A stretch of DNA of 64,000 nt. Source: Pseudoalteromonas denitrificans DSM 6059 (lineage in GTDB: Bacteria; Pseudomonadota; Gammaproteobacteria; Enterobacterales; Alteromonadaceae). This document shows positions 25,163-35,055 of the stretch, piece by piece; positions within the stretch are counted from its first letter, which is position 1, and every line of letters starts with the position of its first letter. The DNA is taken from assembly GCF_900112265.1 (NCBI RefSeq), contig NZ_FOLO01000001.1, positions 300,195-364,194 on the forward strand. Direction: 5' to 3'. Both the position numbers and the translations under genes were made by a program. The notes beneath the pieces are model-generated. The model was not told the DNA's origin. It made no database searches and saw nothing but the letters and a program-made list of their open reading frames with translations.

Positions 25163-25360
25163 ATGAATTATAACCTTTGTCTTTTATCCAGAAATGAAAA
25201 ATATCAAATCCAGTTAGATTATGAAGCATCTTATTGGGCCTATCAAATTAAAAAAGGTAAAAGTAGCCGAGATGTTATTTATGGCAACATTTTAGCTCGT
25301 CCAAGTTCAGAGCAGGATTATTTAAAACAACAGTTTGAAAAATACCTCGCTGCTATGTAA
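25163..25360 (+). CDS. Small uncharacterised protein, DUF3283-like
   Basis: This 65-residue soluble protein starts MNYNLCLLSRNEKYQIQLDY. The overall pattern resembles the DUF3283 family of small Vibrio/Alteromonadales proteins, but I cannot confirm this without a search. It is predicted as helical with a charged C-terminus. It lies 2 bp before a GNAT acetyltransferase gene on the same strand, so the two are very likely co-translated. No function is proposed. Confidence 0.55.
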   Translation: MNYNLCLLSRNEKYQIQLDYEASYWAYQIKKGKSSRDVIYGNILARPSSEQDYLKQQFEKYLAAM

Positions 25361-25362
25361 AC

Positions 25363-25791
25363 ATGCGATATGCTCAGTTTGAAATAGAATTATTGGTTAA
25401 AATAAAAACCCCCTTAGTAAATAAATTTTATGATTTAAATCGGGTTAAAGGCCGTGCTAATAAACAAGATGATGTCTGGGTTGTAAGGAATCATTCTGAA
25501 ATTATTGCTGCATGTCGGGTTCAAACAATTGCCAGTCACTTATTTTTATCGACTTTATTTGTATTGCCTCAAATGCGAAATGAAGGTGTTGCAAGAGATT
25601 TGTTACTATATTTAATTGAATATTATAGAAATAAATCATTATTACCAATATTTACTTTTGCTTATTCCACTTTAGATTCATTTTATAATTCACTTGGTTT
25701 TAACGCATGCCAGAATTTACCAATTGAATTAAAATGCATGTTTGAAAGTTACCAATTGCAAGGTCGAAAAATTATACCTATGTATACATAA
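25363..25791 (+). CDS. GNAT-family N-acetyltransferase
   Basis: The 142 residues form a minimal GNAT fold. The acetyl-CoA-binding region is LFVLPQMRNEGVARDLLLYL (about 67-86), with the Q/R-x-x-G-x-A turn. Beta-strand 5 is IFTFAYSTLDSFYNSLGFNAC, with the YxxLGF signature. It transfers an acetyl group to an unknown amine, which could be a small molecule or protein N-terminus. It starts 2 bp after the small DUF3283-like gene, implying one transcript. The family is certain and the substrate unknown. Confidence 0.82.
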   Translation: MRYAQFEIELLVKIKTPLVNKFYDLNRVKGRANKQDDVWVVRNHSEIIAACRVQTIASHLFLSTLFVLPQMRNEGVARDLLLYLIEYYRNKSLLPIFTFAYSTLDSFYNSLGFNACQNLPIELKCMFESYQLQGRKIIPMYT

Positions 25792-25923
25792 GGTAAGTTA
25801 ATTTTTTGTGCTATTTTAATCCTCCCTTTTAATGTCTTAATGCTAAATTAAAGAATTATTATCAAATTTATTACAATAATGATGCAATCAGTTCATAATT
25901 GAATAATAGCTATTTTTTGTGAG

Positions 25924-28900
25924 TTGCCTTTGTTATATCGATTAATCTCAAACTTCATCTTTTTATTTTGTGTTAATTTTATTACAACAAATGCAATTGC
26001 AAAAGTTGAAAGGCTTTCTCCTAACGAAGGGTTAGCACAAAGCTACGTAAGTAATTTACTAGTAGATAAAAAAGGTTACCTTTGGTTGGCTACACAGGGG
26101 GGACTAAACAAATATGATGGCTACCAGGTTGAGGCTGTAGTCGGCCCTAATGATGTTTTAACTGATGCAATAATTGATGTCATATATCAGGATTATCAAG
26201 GCTATATTTGGATCACATCTTATTTAAATGGTGTATTTAGATATGATCCAGATACAGGTAAATTTAAACAATTTGTTTTTGCGCCAAAAACAGAAGAACA
26301 ATTGTCGTTTCAAGCCGTTTATAGCATTGTTGATACTGGAGATAAGGATTCTATTTGGCTTGGTCGAGGTAAAGATTTAGCTAAACTTAATATAAATACA
26401 GGAAAAATAGAGCCTGTTTTTTTACTGCCAAATGCAACAAAACAAAGTTTTGTTCGTCGATTATTTTATCATCGAGGGTTTATTTATATAGGCACTACGG
26501 AAGGAGCTTATATTTTGGAGGTTGCCACAGGGCGTTGGCGATTATTAAATCATTTACAAGGTGATGCAAAACATGTTGATCAAAATAATGTGAAATCCTT
26601 TGCTTTAAAAGATCGAAATACACTCTGGGTTGGAACTGTACAAGGTCTTTATCAGGTTGATATTAGTAATGCCAAGCAACTGTTTGAAACACCAAATACT
26701 GCTTTTAATTCAAAAATGTATATTTCAGATTTAAATATTTGGAAAATTCATCCTAAAAATAATAAAGTTAAACTTGCAACGGATAAAGGCATATTTGATT
26801 ATTATCCAGAAGATAACCATTTAGATAAGAGTAATCGCCTTGCCAATAGTCGTTATACCTTATCTGATAACAGCATCATAGATATGATTGAAGATCAGCA
26901 CGGTTCTATGTGGCTAGCAACTAAAAATGATGGTGCTTTTTTTGTACCAAATAAAGCGTACTTTTTTTATAATTATCATAATGAAAATGTGAAAGGTGAA
27001 AAACTAACACACCATAATATATGGTCCATTGCACAGCTGAATAACCAAGTTTGGTTAGGAACTGCAAATGGTTTAACACAACTTGATTTACACAGCTATC
27101 AAACAAAAACTTATTTAAAAGACTATATCCGAGATGCTTATAATAGAGAGTTTAGTATTTTTAAACTGATTCCTTATAAACATTATTTATGGATGATAAC
27201 AAGTCGAGGGTTATTTCGATTTGACACTACTTCAAAAGAAATAATAAGGGCTAAGGCAAAAAATAGTGAATTAGATAAGTTTATTACTGGTTTTGTTCGT
27301 GGCGCCTACGCAGATCCTTCTGGAATTTTATATTTAGTTCATCCTGAGCAAGGGATATTTTCTTATCAACTTGATACTTTTGAAGTAAAACCCTTAAAAG
27401 GTGATTTTCAAAATATAGACCCATTTTTAGCGCTGGGTTTCTTTCCGCCATTACCAGATAAGCCAATTTCTCCTTTATTCTATTCATCGGGTACGTTATA
27501 TCGTTTTAACCAAGTAAAACACTCATTAGAAGTGATTTATCAGCTACATAAAAAAAATACAGCTGATATTTCGTTGTCTTCCTATCTTGTCGATAAAAAT
27601 AATGTTTTATGGCTATCATTTAATAATTTAGGGTTAATAGGCTTAGATGCAACAAGCTTTAAAGAATTATATCGTATTGGAAAAGAACATAAACATATAG
27701 GCTCCTTACTTTATGATATGTTTACTGATGATAAAGGGATGATCTGGATGAGTAGTCATAAAGGTATCTGGCGCTTTGATCCTGACAATCTGCATTTCCA
27801 GCAATATACAGTTGAAGATGGGCTTGATACTAACGAGTTTAATTCTATGTCAGGAACCCAGCTTAGTGATGGGCGACTTGCGTATGGTTCGGTGAAGGGC
27901 ATAACCGTATTTTCTCCAGCTGATAATCGGCCTAAACAAGCGTTATTAAATCAAGTTAATATTACTTCAATACAGTTAATGTCCCGTAAATTAGATTTTC
28001 CCGCAACAGCACCTGTTGAAACAATTGAATTAAAATATGATGATATTGGTTTAGATATTGCGTTCTCTGCAATGGCATTTAAATATCAGGAGCGTATTGA
28101 ATTTGAATATCAATTATCAGATGGGAAAAAAGTTACAACACGCAATACAAATCGTATTATGTTTCCAAAATTAAATGCGGGAAACTATACATTATCTATC
28201 AGAGCAAAAGATCCGCTAACAGGTGTTTATACTAAGGCTTCAAACTTAAAAATAAATGTTGCTTATGCACCGTGGAAATCTCCGTATGCATTGCTTATCT
28301 ACGCTTTGGTAATATTTTGTTTAACCTTTACGTGGATCTCTCGACGACATAAAATCCAACGGCAATTATTGACCGCGCATAAAGATACCCAGCAAAGTGA
28401 AGCAAGGCTTAAGTTGGCCCTTGAGGGGAGTCGATCTGGAGTGTGGGACTGGCAGAATAGCTCCCCCATAATTTATCAACCTAGATTGGTAACAGAGTTG
28501 GGCTATGAAATAGAAAAAGTAACTCTAGATGAGTATCTTAAAAAAATTCACCCTGAAGATCGTGCAAAATTTAGAATTGAATGGTTAGAGTTTTTATCTA
28601 CTGACAAGGGCTATTTTGATTGTACTTATCGTGTACGGCATATTGCGGGACATTGGCGTTGGTATAAAGACTTAGGAAAAGTAATGGCTTGGGATAATTC
28701 ACAAGCTATAAATGTGGCTGGTACCTATACCAATATCACTAGAGAATTAGTATTTGAAGAAAATGCGCGTTTATTTGGTGCTGCTTTTGAGCATACACGT
28801 GATTGGGTATTTATTTTAGATAAAAAATTTCGTATCAGAGCAACAAATCAAGCTGTGAGAGATGATTTTCATATTTCTAAAAAATTAAACTCAAGTCGAA

Positions 28901-30459
28901 AAATTAATTTAGGATTAAGTAAAAATACGCAATTAAATTATTTAAGAATATTATCTAAATTAAAACCATCAGAGCACTTTCAGTTTAATGAGGTGATAAT
29001 AACAGCCGATAAAGTTGAACATCCGGTCATTATTAAAGTGAATGCGATTGCTGATGCAAATGAAAATAATGCAGGTACTCATGGAGGCGAATTAGAGAAC
29101 TATATTGTTGTGATAACCGATATTAGTGAACAAAAAGAAGCTGAAAATGAACTAAGAGTATTGGCTAATTATGATGCGCTTACTAAATTACCAAACAGAT
29201 CATTATTATTAGATAGAATCGATCATGCTCTAGAGATATGCAAACGTCAAAAAAGCAAACTGGCATTATTATTTATAGATTTAGATAAGTTCAAACAAGT
29301 TAATGATTCTTTAGGTCATAATCAAGGAGATAAACTACTAGTTGAAATTACACAGAGGCTTAGAGGTGCGTTAAGGAAACAAGATACAGTTGCCAGGTTG
29401 GGTGGAGATGAGTTTGTTGTTTTACTAGAAGATATCAAGCATATAGATGAAGTGTTAGTGGTCTGTAATAAGTTGGCTGACAATATTTCGAAACCTGTGT
29501 TATTAGGGCAAAATAAAGTAAGTGTGAACTCTAGTATCGGTATTGCCGTATGCCCTGAGGATGCTGATAATACTACTGATTTATTAAAATCTGCTGATAT
29601 CGCTATGTTTCATGCAAAAAAGCAGGGCAGCGATAGCTATCAGTTTTTCCATCAAGAAATGAATCATAAGATACAAAAGAAGTTACAACTAGAAAGTGAT
29701 TTGATGTTAGCATTTGAGGAGAATAAATTTGTTAATTATTATCAGCCTATTATTTGTGGCGTCACAAAAGCGACTTTAGGCTTTGAAGTTTTATTAAGGT
29801 GGTCACACAATGGTAAAATGATCCTTCCAAACGAATTTATTCCTGCAGCTGAAAGCACTGGATTAATCAAAAAAATGACATTAGCCACATTGAAACGGGC
29901 TCTAAATGATTTAGTTAAATGGTTAGAGTTCTCAAGTGAATGCTATTTGTCGGTTAATTTATCGGCAAAAGATTTTGAAAATGAAATGTTATTCGACAAC
30001 ATTACGCAGCTTATAAAAAGCTCAAAAATAAAACCTCAGCACTTAGTTTTTGAAATAACCGAAACAGTACTGATGTCTGACGCAAAAAAAGCTTTAAAGT
30101 GTATGCAAGATTTAAAAAGTCTGGGTTGTTTATTGTATTTAGATGATTTTGGCACCGGGTATTCGTCATTAACTTATTTAAAAAACTTCCCTATAGATGT
30201 ACTTAAGATAGATCGCAGCTTTGTTCAAGACATAGGTGTTGAACAAAGCAATGAAGCGATTATTAAGTCAACATTAGCACTGGCAAACAGTTTAGGTAAA
30301 GAATGCGTTGCTGAAGGAGTCGAAACATTTGAGCAAGTGAGTTTTTTGCAAATGTTAGGTTGCTCTTATATGCAAGGGTTTTTATTTTCAAAACCTGTGC
30401 CGGCAGAGGACGTTATCACCTTATTGAATAAAGACTGGCAGAATAAATTTAAGCCATAA
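25924..30459 (+). CDS. Two-component-propeller, PAS, GGDEF and EAL sensor protein
   Basis: This 1511-residue membrane protein starts with a signal sequence (about 1-27). A large periplasmic sensor of two-component-regulator propeller repeats follows (about 30-700; GYLWLATQGGLNKYDG is a typical blade), then a Y_Y_Y domain (about 712-776) and one membrane helix near 787-806. The cytoplasmic part has two PAS domains (about 830-940 and 950-1075), a GGDEF cyclase with intact GGDEF at 1160 and an RKQD inhibitory site, and an EAL phosphodiesterase (signature E1288-V-L-L-R). Both catalytic cores look complete, so it may make and break c-di-GMP in response to an extracellular ligand. The only in-frame start is TTG, with weak ribosome site. 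Monocistronic. Confidence 0.88.
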   Translation: MPLLYRLISNFIFLFCVNFITTNAIAKVERLSPNEGLAQSYVSNLLVDKKGYLWLATQGGLNKYDGYQVEAVVGPNDVLTDAIIDVIYQDYQGYIWITSYLNGVFRYDPDTGKFKQFVFAPKTEEQLSFQAVYSIVDTGDKDSIWLGRGKDLAKLNINTGKIEPVFLLPNATKQSFVRRLFYHRGFIYIGTTEGAYILEVATGRWRLLNHLQGDAKHVDQNNVKSFALKDRNTLWVGTVQGLYQVDISNAKQLFETPNTAFNSKMYISDLNIWKIHPKNNKVKLATDKGIFDYYPEDNHLDKSNRLANSRYTLSDNSIIDMIEDQHGSMWLATKNDGAFFVPNKAYFFYNYHNENVKGEKLTHHNIWSIAQLNNQVWLGTANGLTQLDLHSYQTKTYLKDYIRDAYNREFSIFKLIPYKHYLWMITSRGLFRFDTTSKEIIRAKAKNSELDKFITGFVRGAYADPSGILYLVHPEQGIFSYQLDTFEVKPLKGDFQNIDPFLALGFFPPLPDKPISPLFYSSGTLYRFNQVKHSLEVIYQLHKKNTADISLSSYLVDKNNVLWLSFNNLGLIGLDATSFKELYRIGKEHKHIGSLLYDMFTDDKGMIWMSSHKGIWRFDPDNLHFQQYTVEDGLDTNEFNSMSGTQLSDGRLAYGSVKGITVFSPADNRPKQALLNQVNITSIQLMSRKLDFPATAPVETIELKYDDIGLDIAFSAMAFKYQERIEFEYQLSDGKKVTTRNTNRIMFPKLNAGNYTLSIRAKDPLTGVYTKASNLKINVAYAPWKSPYALLIYALVIFCLTFTWISRRHKIQRQLLTAHKDTQQSEARLKLALEGSRSGVWDWQNSSPIIYQPRLVTELGYEIEKVTLDEYLKKIHPEDRAKFRIEWLEFLSTDKGYFDCTYRVRHIAGHWRWYKDLGKVMAWDNSQAINVAGTYTNITRELVFEENARLFGAAFEHTRDWVFILDKKFRIRATNQAVRDDFHISKKLNSSRKINLGLSKNTQLNYLRILSKLKPSEHFQFNEVIITADKVEHPVIIKVNAIADANENNAGTHGGELENYIVVITDISEQKEAENELRVLANYDALTKLPNRSLLLDRIDHALEICKRQKSKLALLFIDLDKFKQVNDSLGHNQGDKLLVEITQRLRGALRKQDTVARLGGDEFVVLLEDIKHIDEVLVVCNKLADNISKPVLLGQNKVSVNSSIGIAVCPEDADNTTDLLKSADIAMFHAKKQGSDSYQFFHQEMNHKIQKKLQLESDLMLAFEENKFVNYYQPIICGVTKATLGFEVLLRWSHNGKMILPNEFIPAAESTGLIKKMTLATLKRALNDLVKWLEFSSECYLSVNLSAKDFENEMLFDNITQLIKSSKIKPQHLVFEITETVLMSDAKKALKCMQDLKSLGCLLYLDDFGTGYSSLTYLKNFPIDVLKIDRSFVQDIGVEQSNEAIIKSTLALANSLGKECVAEGVETFEQVSFLQMLGCSYMQGFLFSKPVPAEDVITLLNKDWQNKFKP

Positions 30460-30489
30460 TTGACTCTGTTTTATCAGAATCAATTATGG
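30454..30489. terminator. Bidirectional hairpin between convergent genes
   Basis: The stem CCATAATTGA (30454-30463) pairs with TCAATTATGG (30480-30489), with an extra inner CTG/CAG pairing. It overlaps the stop codons of the GGDEF/EAL gene and the convergent ion channel gene. Likely a shared terminator. Confidence 0.55.
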
Positions 30490-31430
30490 GTGTTTTTACC
30501 ACAATGGGGGCAGTATTGTTTTTGGTAAAGGCTACTTTGCTGTTTTTTTATGGCCGACTTTGCTTCTTGTTTACTTAGCCCGAGTTCTAACCTTAACCTT
30601 TCAAGCTTATTTTTTTCATCTAATGTTAATTTGCCATCTTCTAGGCAAGCATGCACTTCATCTTCAAACTGGGTGCGACGTTTTCTTAATTGTTCTGAAA
30701 AACTAGAAGCTAACAAACCTGTAGGGATTGCAACCATTCCCATACTTAATACTGTGATAACACCACCAAAAAAGCGTCCTAACGGTGTGATAGGTACAAC
30801 ATCGCCATACCCTACAGTTGTGAGTGTTGCCATTGCCCACCACATAGACTCAGGAATAGAACCAAACTTATCAGGCTGAATATCATGTTCAATTAAATAA
30901 ATGCCACAGGAAGCGAGTATAAGCACGATTGCCATAATAAAAAAAGCGGCACCTAAGGAGCTTGCTTCTTCTTTAAATGATTGCAATAAGAGTTGCATTG
31001 CTCGAGAATAACGAGTGAGTTTAAAAACACGCATTAAGCGAATGACGCGTAAAAATCGCAAGTCAAATGACATGAAAAGCATTAAATAAGAAGGCAAAAT
31101 AGCGAGTAAATCAATCAAGGCTAAAGGACTGGTGATATATTTAAATCGCATTTTTAAATGGCTATCACCACTGTTTTTGTATTTTTCTTTATCAACACAA
31201 GCCCATAATCGGGCTAAATACTCTAAAGTGAATAGGCCCACAGAGATAATTTCAATCCAGATGAAATAGTGTTTGTATTCAATGGCAATACTTTGAACAG
31301 ACTCAATAACAATTGCAATAACATTGGTTAAAATAAGTAATACTAAAAAAAAATCAAGCCAGCGGCCTTTATTGATATGCTTACCCGAACTTTCTAAAAC
31401 CTGAGCAAGAAAATGTCTGAATGAGTGCAC
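30480..31430 (-). CDS. Voltage-gated potassium channel-like ion transporter
   Basis: This 316-residue, six-helix channel subunit has a voltage-sensor segment S4 with regularly spaced Arg (RFLRVIRLMRVFKLTRYSR, about 125-143) and a pore loop with the potassium filter TVGYGD at 205-210. The C-terminal cytoplasmic tail (about 245-316) is charged and helical. It ends in a half zinc-ribbon motif, YCPHCGKNTHN. It should form a homotetramer in the inner membrane that conducts potassium. It is separated from the CrbS gene by a strong hairpin and is likely transcribed alone. Confidence 0.88.
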   Translation of the reverse strand: MHSFRHFLAQVLESSGKHINKGRWLDFFLVLLILTNVIAIVIESVQSIAIEYKHYFIWIEIISVGLFTLEYLARLWACVDKEKYKNSGDSHLKMRFKYITSPLALIDLLAILPSYLMLFMSFDLRFLRVIRLMRVFKLTRYSRAMQLLLQSFKEEASSLGAAFFIMAIVLILASCGIYLIEHDIQPDKFGSIPESMWWAMATLTTVGYGDVVPITPLGRFFGGVITVLSMGMVAIPTGLLASSFSEQLRKRRTQFEDEVHACLEDGKLTLDEKNKLERLRLELGLSKQEAKSAIKKQQSSLYQKQYCPHCGKNTHN

Positions 31431-31446
31431 TTAAATATCCATGAAA

Positions 31447-31482
31447 TTAAGTTATGCTATTGTTATTAATAGCATAACTTAA
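31447..31482 (-). terminator. Perfect 14-bp stem after crbS
   Basis: The arms TTAAGTTATGCTAT and ATAGCATAACTTAA are exact inverses around an 8-base loop, 10 bp past the crbS stop on the minus strand. T-richness behind it is modest. It likely separates crbS from the channel gene. Confidence 0.6.
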
Positions 31483-31491
31483 AAAGGTTAT

Positions 31492-34400
31492 TTAACCATG
31501 CCTTTTATGATTCAAAAGCGCTTTTAATTTGGCAGGTTTGATAGGTTTACTTAAGTAGTGAATATCATTGATTTTTGTTTCTGCTTTAAGGGCTTCATCT
31601 CGCATGGCTGTGATAAGTATTGCTGGAAGCTTTTTTTGCCAGATATCACGTAAATTCAGGACTAATGTTATGCCATTAGATTCATTATCGAGCTGGTAAT
31701 CCATTAAAATAATATCGGGAGCAGGATTATTTTTAGCAAAATTGATTGCTGTAGCAAAACTCTTAAAGCTATTGTGCTTACAATCCCATTTATTAAGTAA
31801 ACTTGCCATCGCATCTAGGTTTTCCTGAGCATCATCAACCATCATCACATTAAATGACTGTTTATTGTCAAATTGAATTTGATTAACACTTTTTTGTTGT
31901 ACAAGCTCTTTTATCCCGACAGGCACTTTGATACTAAAACAGCTACCTTTGTTTAATATAGATTTGACTTCAAGTGTTAGACTTAATAAATCAGCCATAC
32001 GTTTTACAACACCCAGACCAAGGCCTATGCCATTATTATCTGAATTATCTATTCTATAAAAATCACTGAATATTTTACCTTGTTGATATTTTGAAATTCC
32101 AGGGCCTGTATCCCAAATTTCAACTTTGATATAAGCGTGTTCAATAGAAGTTGCTTTGATATGTCGACAGCCAATTAAAACTTTGCCATGTTTTGTATAT
32201 TTAACAGCATTAGATACTAAATTTTGTAAAATACGTCTTAAATAAGTGGTATCACATTGGACTATTGCATTAGATTTTTTCACTTTAAGTTGTAGCCCTT
32301 TTTCTTTGCATAATATGGCATATTCACTACTTAAAGGCGTTAAAATATCATTAATGCAAAAATGCCTATTTTGTGGGGTCAGTGCACCTTGGTCAAGTTT
32401 CGCTATTTCTAACAATGCAGACATTAAATGGACGGTTGAATCTAAACTATGGCCTAGTTTTTCAAAACTATTTTGATTGTTAACGCTAAGGTCTTTGTCT
32501 TCTATCGATGCTAAATATAAACGCGCAGCATTGAGCGGCTGTAAAATATCGTGGCTTGCTAACGCTAAAAATTTTGTTTTACTATCATTTGCATTTTCAG
32601 CTTCATGCTTTGCCTGAGTGAGTGCTTGTTCTGTGTGTTTTCTGCGACCAATTTCAGCTTCAAGCTCTTTATTAATTGTGCTTATTTCTTGAGTACGCGC
32701 TTCAATACGGTTTTCTAGTGAAATATTGATTTCTTCTAATAGGTTTTGTGTTTCGATATGGCTGGTAATATCGGAGTAGCTAGTAACAAACCCACCATCA
32801 GGTAAAGGGTTTCCTGTCATTTCAAACACCTGTCCATTTTTTCTTCGACGAATAAAATGATGCGGTGTGCCATTTTTTAAATGCTGTACACGTTTATTTA
32901 TTTGTATTTCAAGTTCTCCTGGTCCGCACTCACCCTTACTGGCATTAAAACGGATCACTTCTTCGATAGGCTGTCCAACCTCTAAAAAACCTTCTGGATA
33001 TTCAAACATTTCCATATAACCTTTGTTCCATGCAACCAGCTTTAAATCTTTATTAACAACAGAAATACCATGGCTTAGGTTTTCTAAGGCAGTAAATAAT
33101 AAGTTTTGATTAAATTGAAGCGCTTGAGTGGTTTCATCAAAGAAGTTCACAACTTCTTCAAAAGCCATTTGTTTACCTGTCAAGACAGTGCTAATAAGTG
33201 CTTGGGCTGATGATGCACCCAATACACCAGCTAAAGAACGTTCACAATAATCAATAAACTCAGAGTTAGGGAATTCATTGTCATCAGCAAGTTCACTATT
33301 CATCATATAATAATTAAATAATTGCTTGCTGCGCTGTATGCCTAAAAAGGTTTGTAGTAAAACTTTTAAATCATAAATTGTGGCTTTGACATCTTTATTT
33401 TGGCGTTTTTCTATTGATAATTGCTCTCTCGGGTTAACAAAAGCAGTTGCTTGAATTTTATCTATTAAGTGTTCTTGTGCTCCTAGTGAAAAGGCGATGT
33501 AACAGGCAATGTTAGCAATTAATGCAATGAAAGTACCTTGAGTGATCACTGTTTGCTGTATGATATTGCTGTCTATAGATGCATTTTGAAGTAATGGAAA
33601 CATTAAAAAAAGCATCCAAAAAATAAAACCTGCAATTAAACCTGCGTATACGCCATAGGCATGACCTTTTCGCCAATATAAACCACCCACAATTGCCGGT
33701 AAAAGTTGCGTTACTAATGAAAAAGCAATTAAGCCCATGCTTGCAAGTGCTGAGTTGTTAGCCAGCCTTTGTTGATAAAAATACGCAAGGGCGAGTACAG
33801 CGGCTATGGTAATACGTCTCACTAATAATATTTGACGTTTATAGCTGGTGGTTATTAGGTTACGTTTAAATTTACGTTTTAAAAGTAAAGGTAATACAAC
33901 ATCATTGGATATCATGGTGCTGAGAGTGAGTGTTGCAACGATTATCATAGCTGTACCTGCTGAAAGTCCGCCAATAAATACAAAAGTGGTTAAAATTGCA
34001 TTATTTTCAGTGACAGGTAGTGCGAGTACAAAACTATCGGCGGCAAAATGAGCGCCTATTTCAGGATGAAATGCAGCAGTAGCAATAGGGATGATAACAG
34101 CAGCAGTCAGTAATAAATAAAGCGGAAAAGCCCAGCGAGCAGTTTTCAGATGTTTTAAATCTTGATTATCAACAATAGTGACATGAAATTGTCTGGGTAA
34201 ACATATGATTGCAGCGGCAGCCATAAGGGCTTGGCCTATAAAATTAAAGCTTAGAAAGTCATCGGTTTTCCAGTGACTAAAGGCACTTTGCTTGGTTAAA
34301 ACTGAAATCATTCCGGGTTGATAGTTTAAAAATACAAAGACAGCTAATCCTGCCACAGCAATTAATGCTAATAACTTTATGAGTGATTCAAAGGCAATGG

Positions 34401-34968
34401 CTAACATTAATCCAGAACGATATTCAGTGACATCTACTTTTCTGGTACCAAAAAATATTGCAAATAATGCCATCATTAAAGTTCCAAACAGGGCAAGTAA
34501 GGTGCCTGATATTTTTGTATCCCCTTGCAATAAAATAAAGCTAGAGCTCAGCGCTTTGAGTTGTAATGCGATATAGGGAATAGTGGCAAGTAATGCAATT
34601 AAGGTTACTAAAATGGCCGTTAGCTGGCGTTTACCATAACGTGCTGAAATAAAATCAGCAATAGTTGTAATGTTTTGTTTTTTACTGACTAAAACTAATT
34701 TATATAAAAACCTGTGACCAAACATAAATAATAAGGCTGGTCCAAGTAATATCGGTAAATAGTTCCAGCCTGAATTAGTTGCTGTGCCAACGGCACCATA
34801 ATATGTCCATGAAGTGCAATATATACCTAGTGCCAAAGAGTATACAAAAGGGTGGTGACTGATTTTTTTAGCTAAAGGTGTTTTTTTATCACCCCAGTTG
34901 GCAAGCCAAAATAAAAGGCCCATGTAACATAGACCTGCGAAGATCAGAGATAAAGTCATTGTATACAA
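31492..34968 (-). CDS. crbS: Hybrid sensor kinase with sodium:solute symporter domain, CrbS-like
   Basis: The 1158 residues start with an SLC5/SSS-type transporter domain of about 13 helices (1 to ~500; opening FWLANWGDKKTPLAKK). A short linker, a PAS domain (about 625-740) and a coiled-coil segment follow. The histidine kinase has H806 in ASHDILQPLN, an N-box NLVSNAVKYT and DTGPGI. The C-terminal receiver has D1090 in ILMDYQLD. This architecture is that of CrbS, which with CrbR controls acs and acetate uptake in Vibrio and pseudomonads. The matching CrbR-like gene is at 201-851. The symporter domain may sense or bind acetate or a related carboxylate, which is inferred. Only the family and domain order are directly visible. 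Confidence 0.87.
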   Translation of the reverse strand: MYTMTLSLIFAGLCYMGLLFWLANWGDKKTPLAKKISHHPFVYSLALGIYCTSWTYYGAVGTATNSGWNYLPILLGPALLFMFGHRFLYKLVLVSKKQNITTIADFISARYGKRQLTAILVTLIALLATIPYIALQLKALSSSFILLQGDTKISGTLLALFGTLMMALFAIFFGTRKVDVTEYRSGLMLAIAFESLIKLLALIAVAGLAVFVFLNYQPGMISVLTKQSAFSHWKTDDFLSFNFIGQALMAAAAIICLPRQFHVTIVDNQDLKHLKTARWAFPLYLLLTAAVIIPIATAAFHPEIGAHFAADSFVLALPVTENNAILTTFVFIGGLSAGTAMIIVATLTLSTMISNDVVLPLLLKRKFKRNLITTSYKRQILLVRRITIAAVLALAYFYQQRLANNSALASMGLIAFSLVTQLLPAIVGGLYWRKGHAYGVYAGLIAGFIFWMLFLMFPLLQNASIDSNIIQQTVITQGTFIALIANIACYIAFSLGAQEHLIDKIQATAFVNPREQLSIEKRQNKDVKATIYDLKVLLQTFLGIQRSKQLFNYYMMNSELADDNEFPNSEFIDYCERSLAGVLGASSAQALISTVLTGKQMAFEEVVNFFDETTQALQFNQNLLFTALENLSHGISVVNKDLKLVAWNKGYMEMFEYPEGFLEVGQPIEEVIRFNASKGECGPGELEIQINKRVQHLKNGTPHHFIRRRKNGQVFEMTGNPLPDGGFVTSYSDITSHIETQNLLEEINISLENRIEARTQEISTINKELEAEIGRRKHTEQALTQAKHEAENANDSKTKFLALASHDILQPLNAARLYLASIEDKDLSVNNQNSFEKLGHSLDSTVHLMSALLEIAKLDQGALTPQNRHFCINDILTPLSSEYAILCKEKGLQLKVKKSNAIVQCDTTYLRRILQNLVSNAVKYTKHGKVLIGCRHIKATSIEHAYIKVEIWDTGPGISKYQQGKIFSDFYRIDNSDNNGIGLGLGVVKRMADLLSLTLEVKSILNKGSCFSIKVPVGIKELVQQKSVNQIQFDNKQSFNVMMVDDAQENLDAMASLLNKWDCKHNSFKSFATAINFAKNNPAPDIILMDYQLDNESNGITLVLNLRDIWQKKLPAILITAMRDEALKAETKINDIHYLSKPIKPAKLKALLNHKRHG

Positions 34969-34985
34969 TCAAAATATTCTTATTT

Positions 34986-35014
34986 ATCATACCTTAACAT
35001 GGTGAAGGTATGAT
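34986..35014. other. Stem-loop between the aromatic permease gene and crbS
   Basis: The arms ATCATACCTT and AAGGTATGAT form a perfect 10-bp stem with a 9-base loop. It lies 18 bp upstream of the crbS start on the minus strand and 42 bp after the permease stop. There is no clear T-run, so it could be a weak terminator for the permease gene or a regulatory structure in the crbS leader. Confidence 0.45.
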
Positions 35015-35055
35015 GTATGTTATTCCTTGGTCTACTGTGTACTTATAATAAAAAG

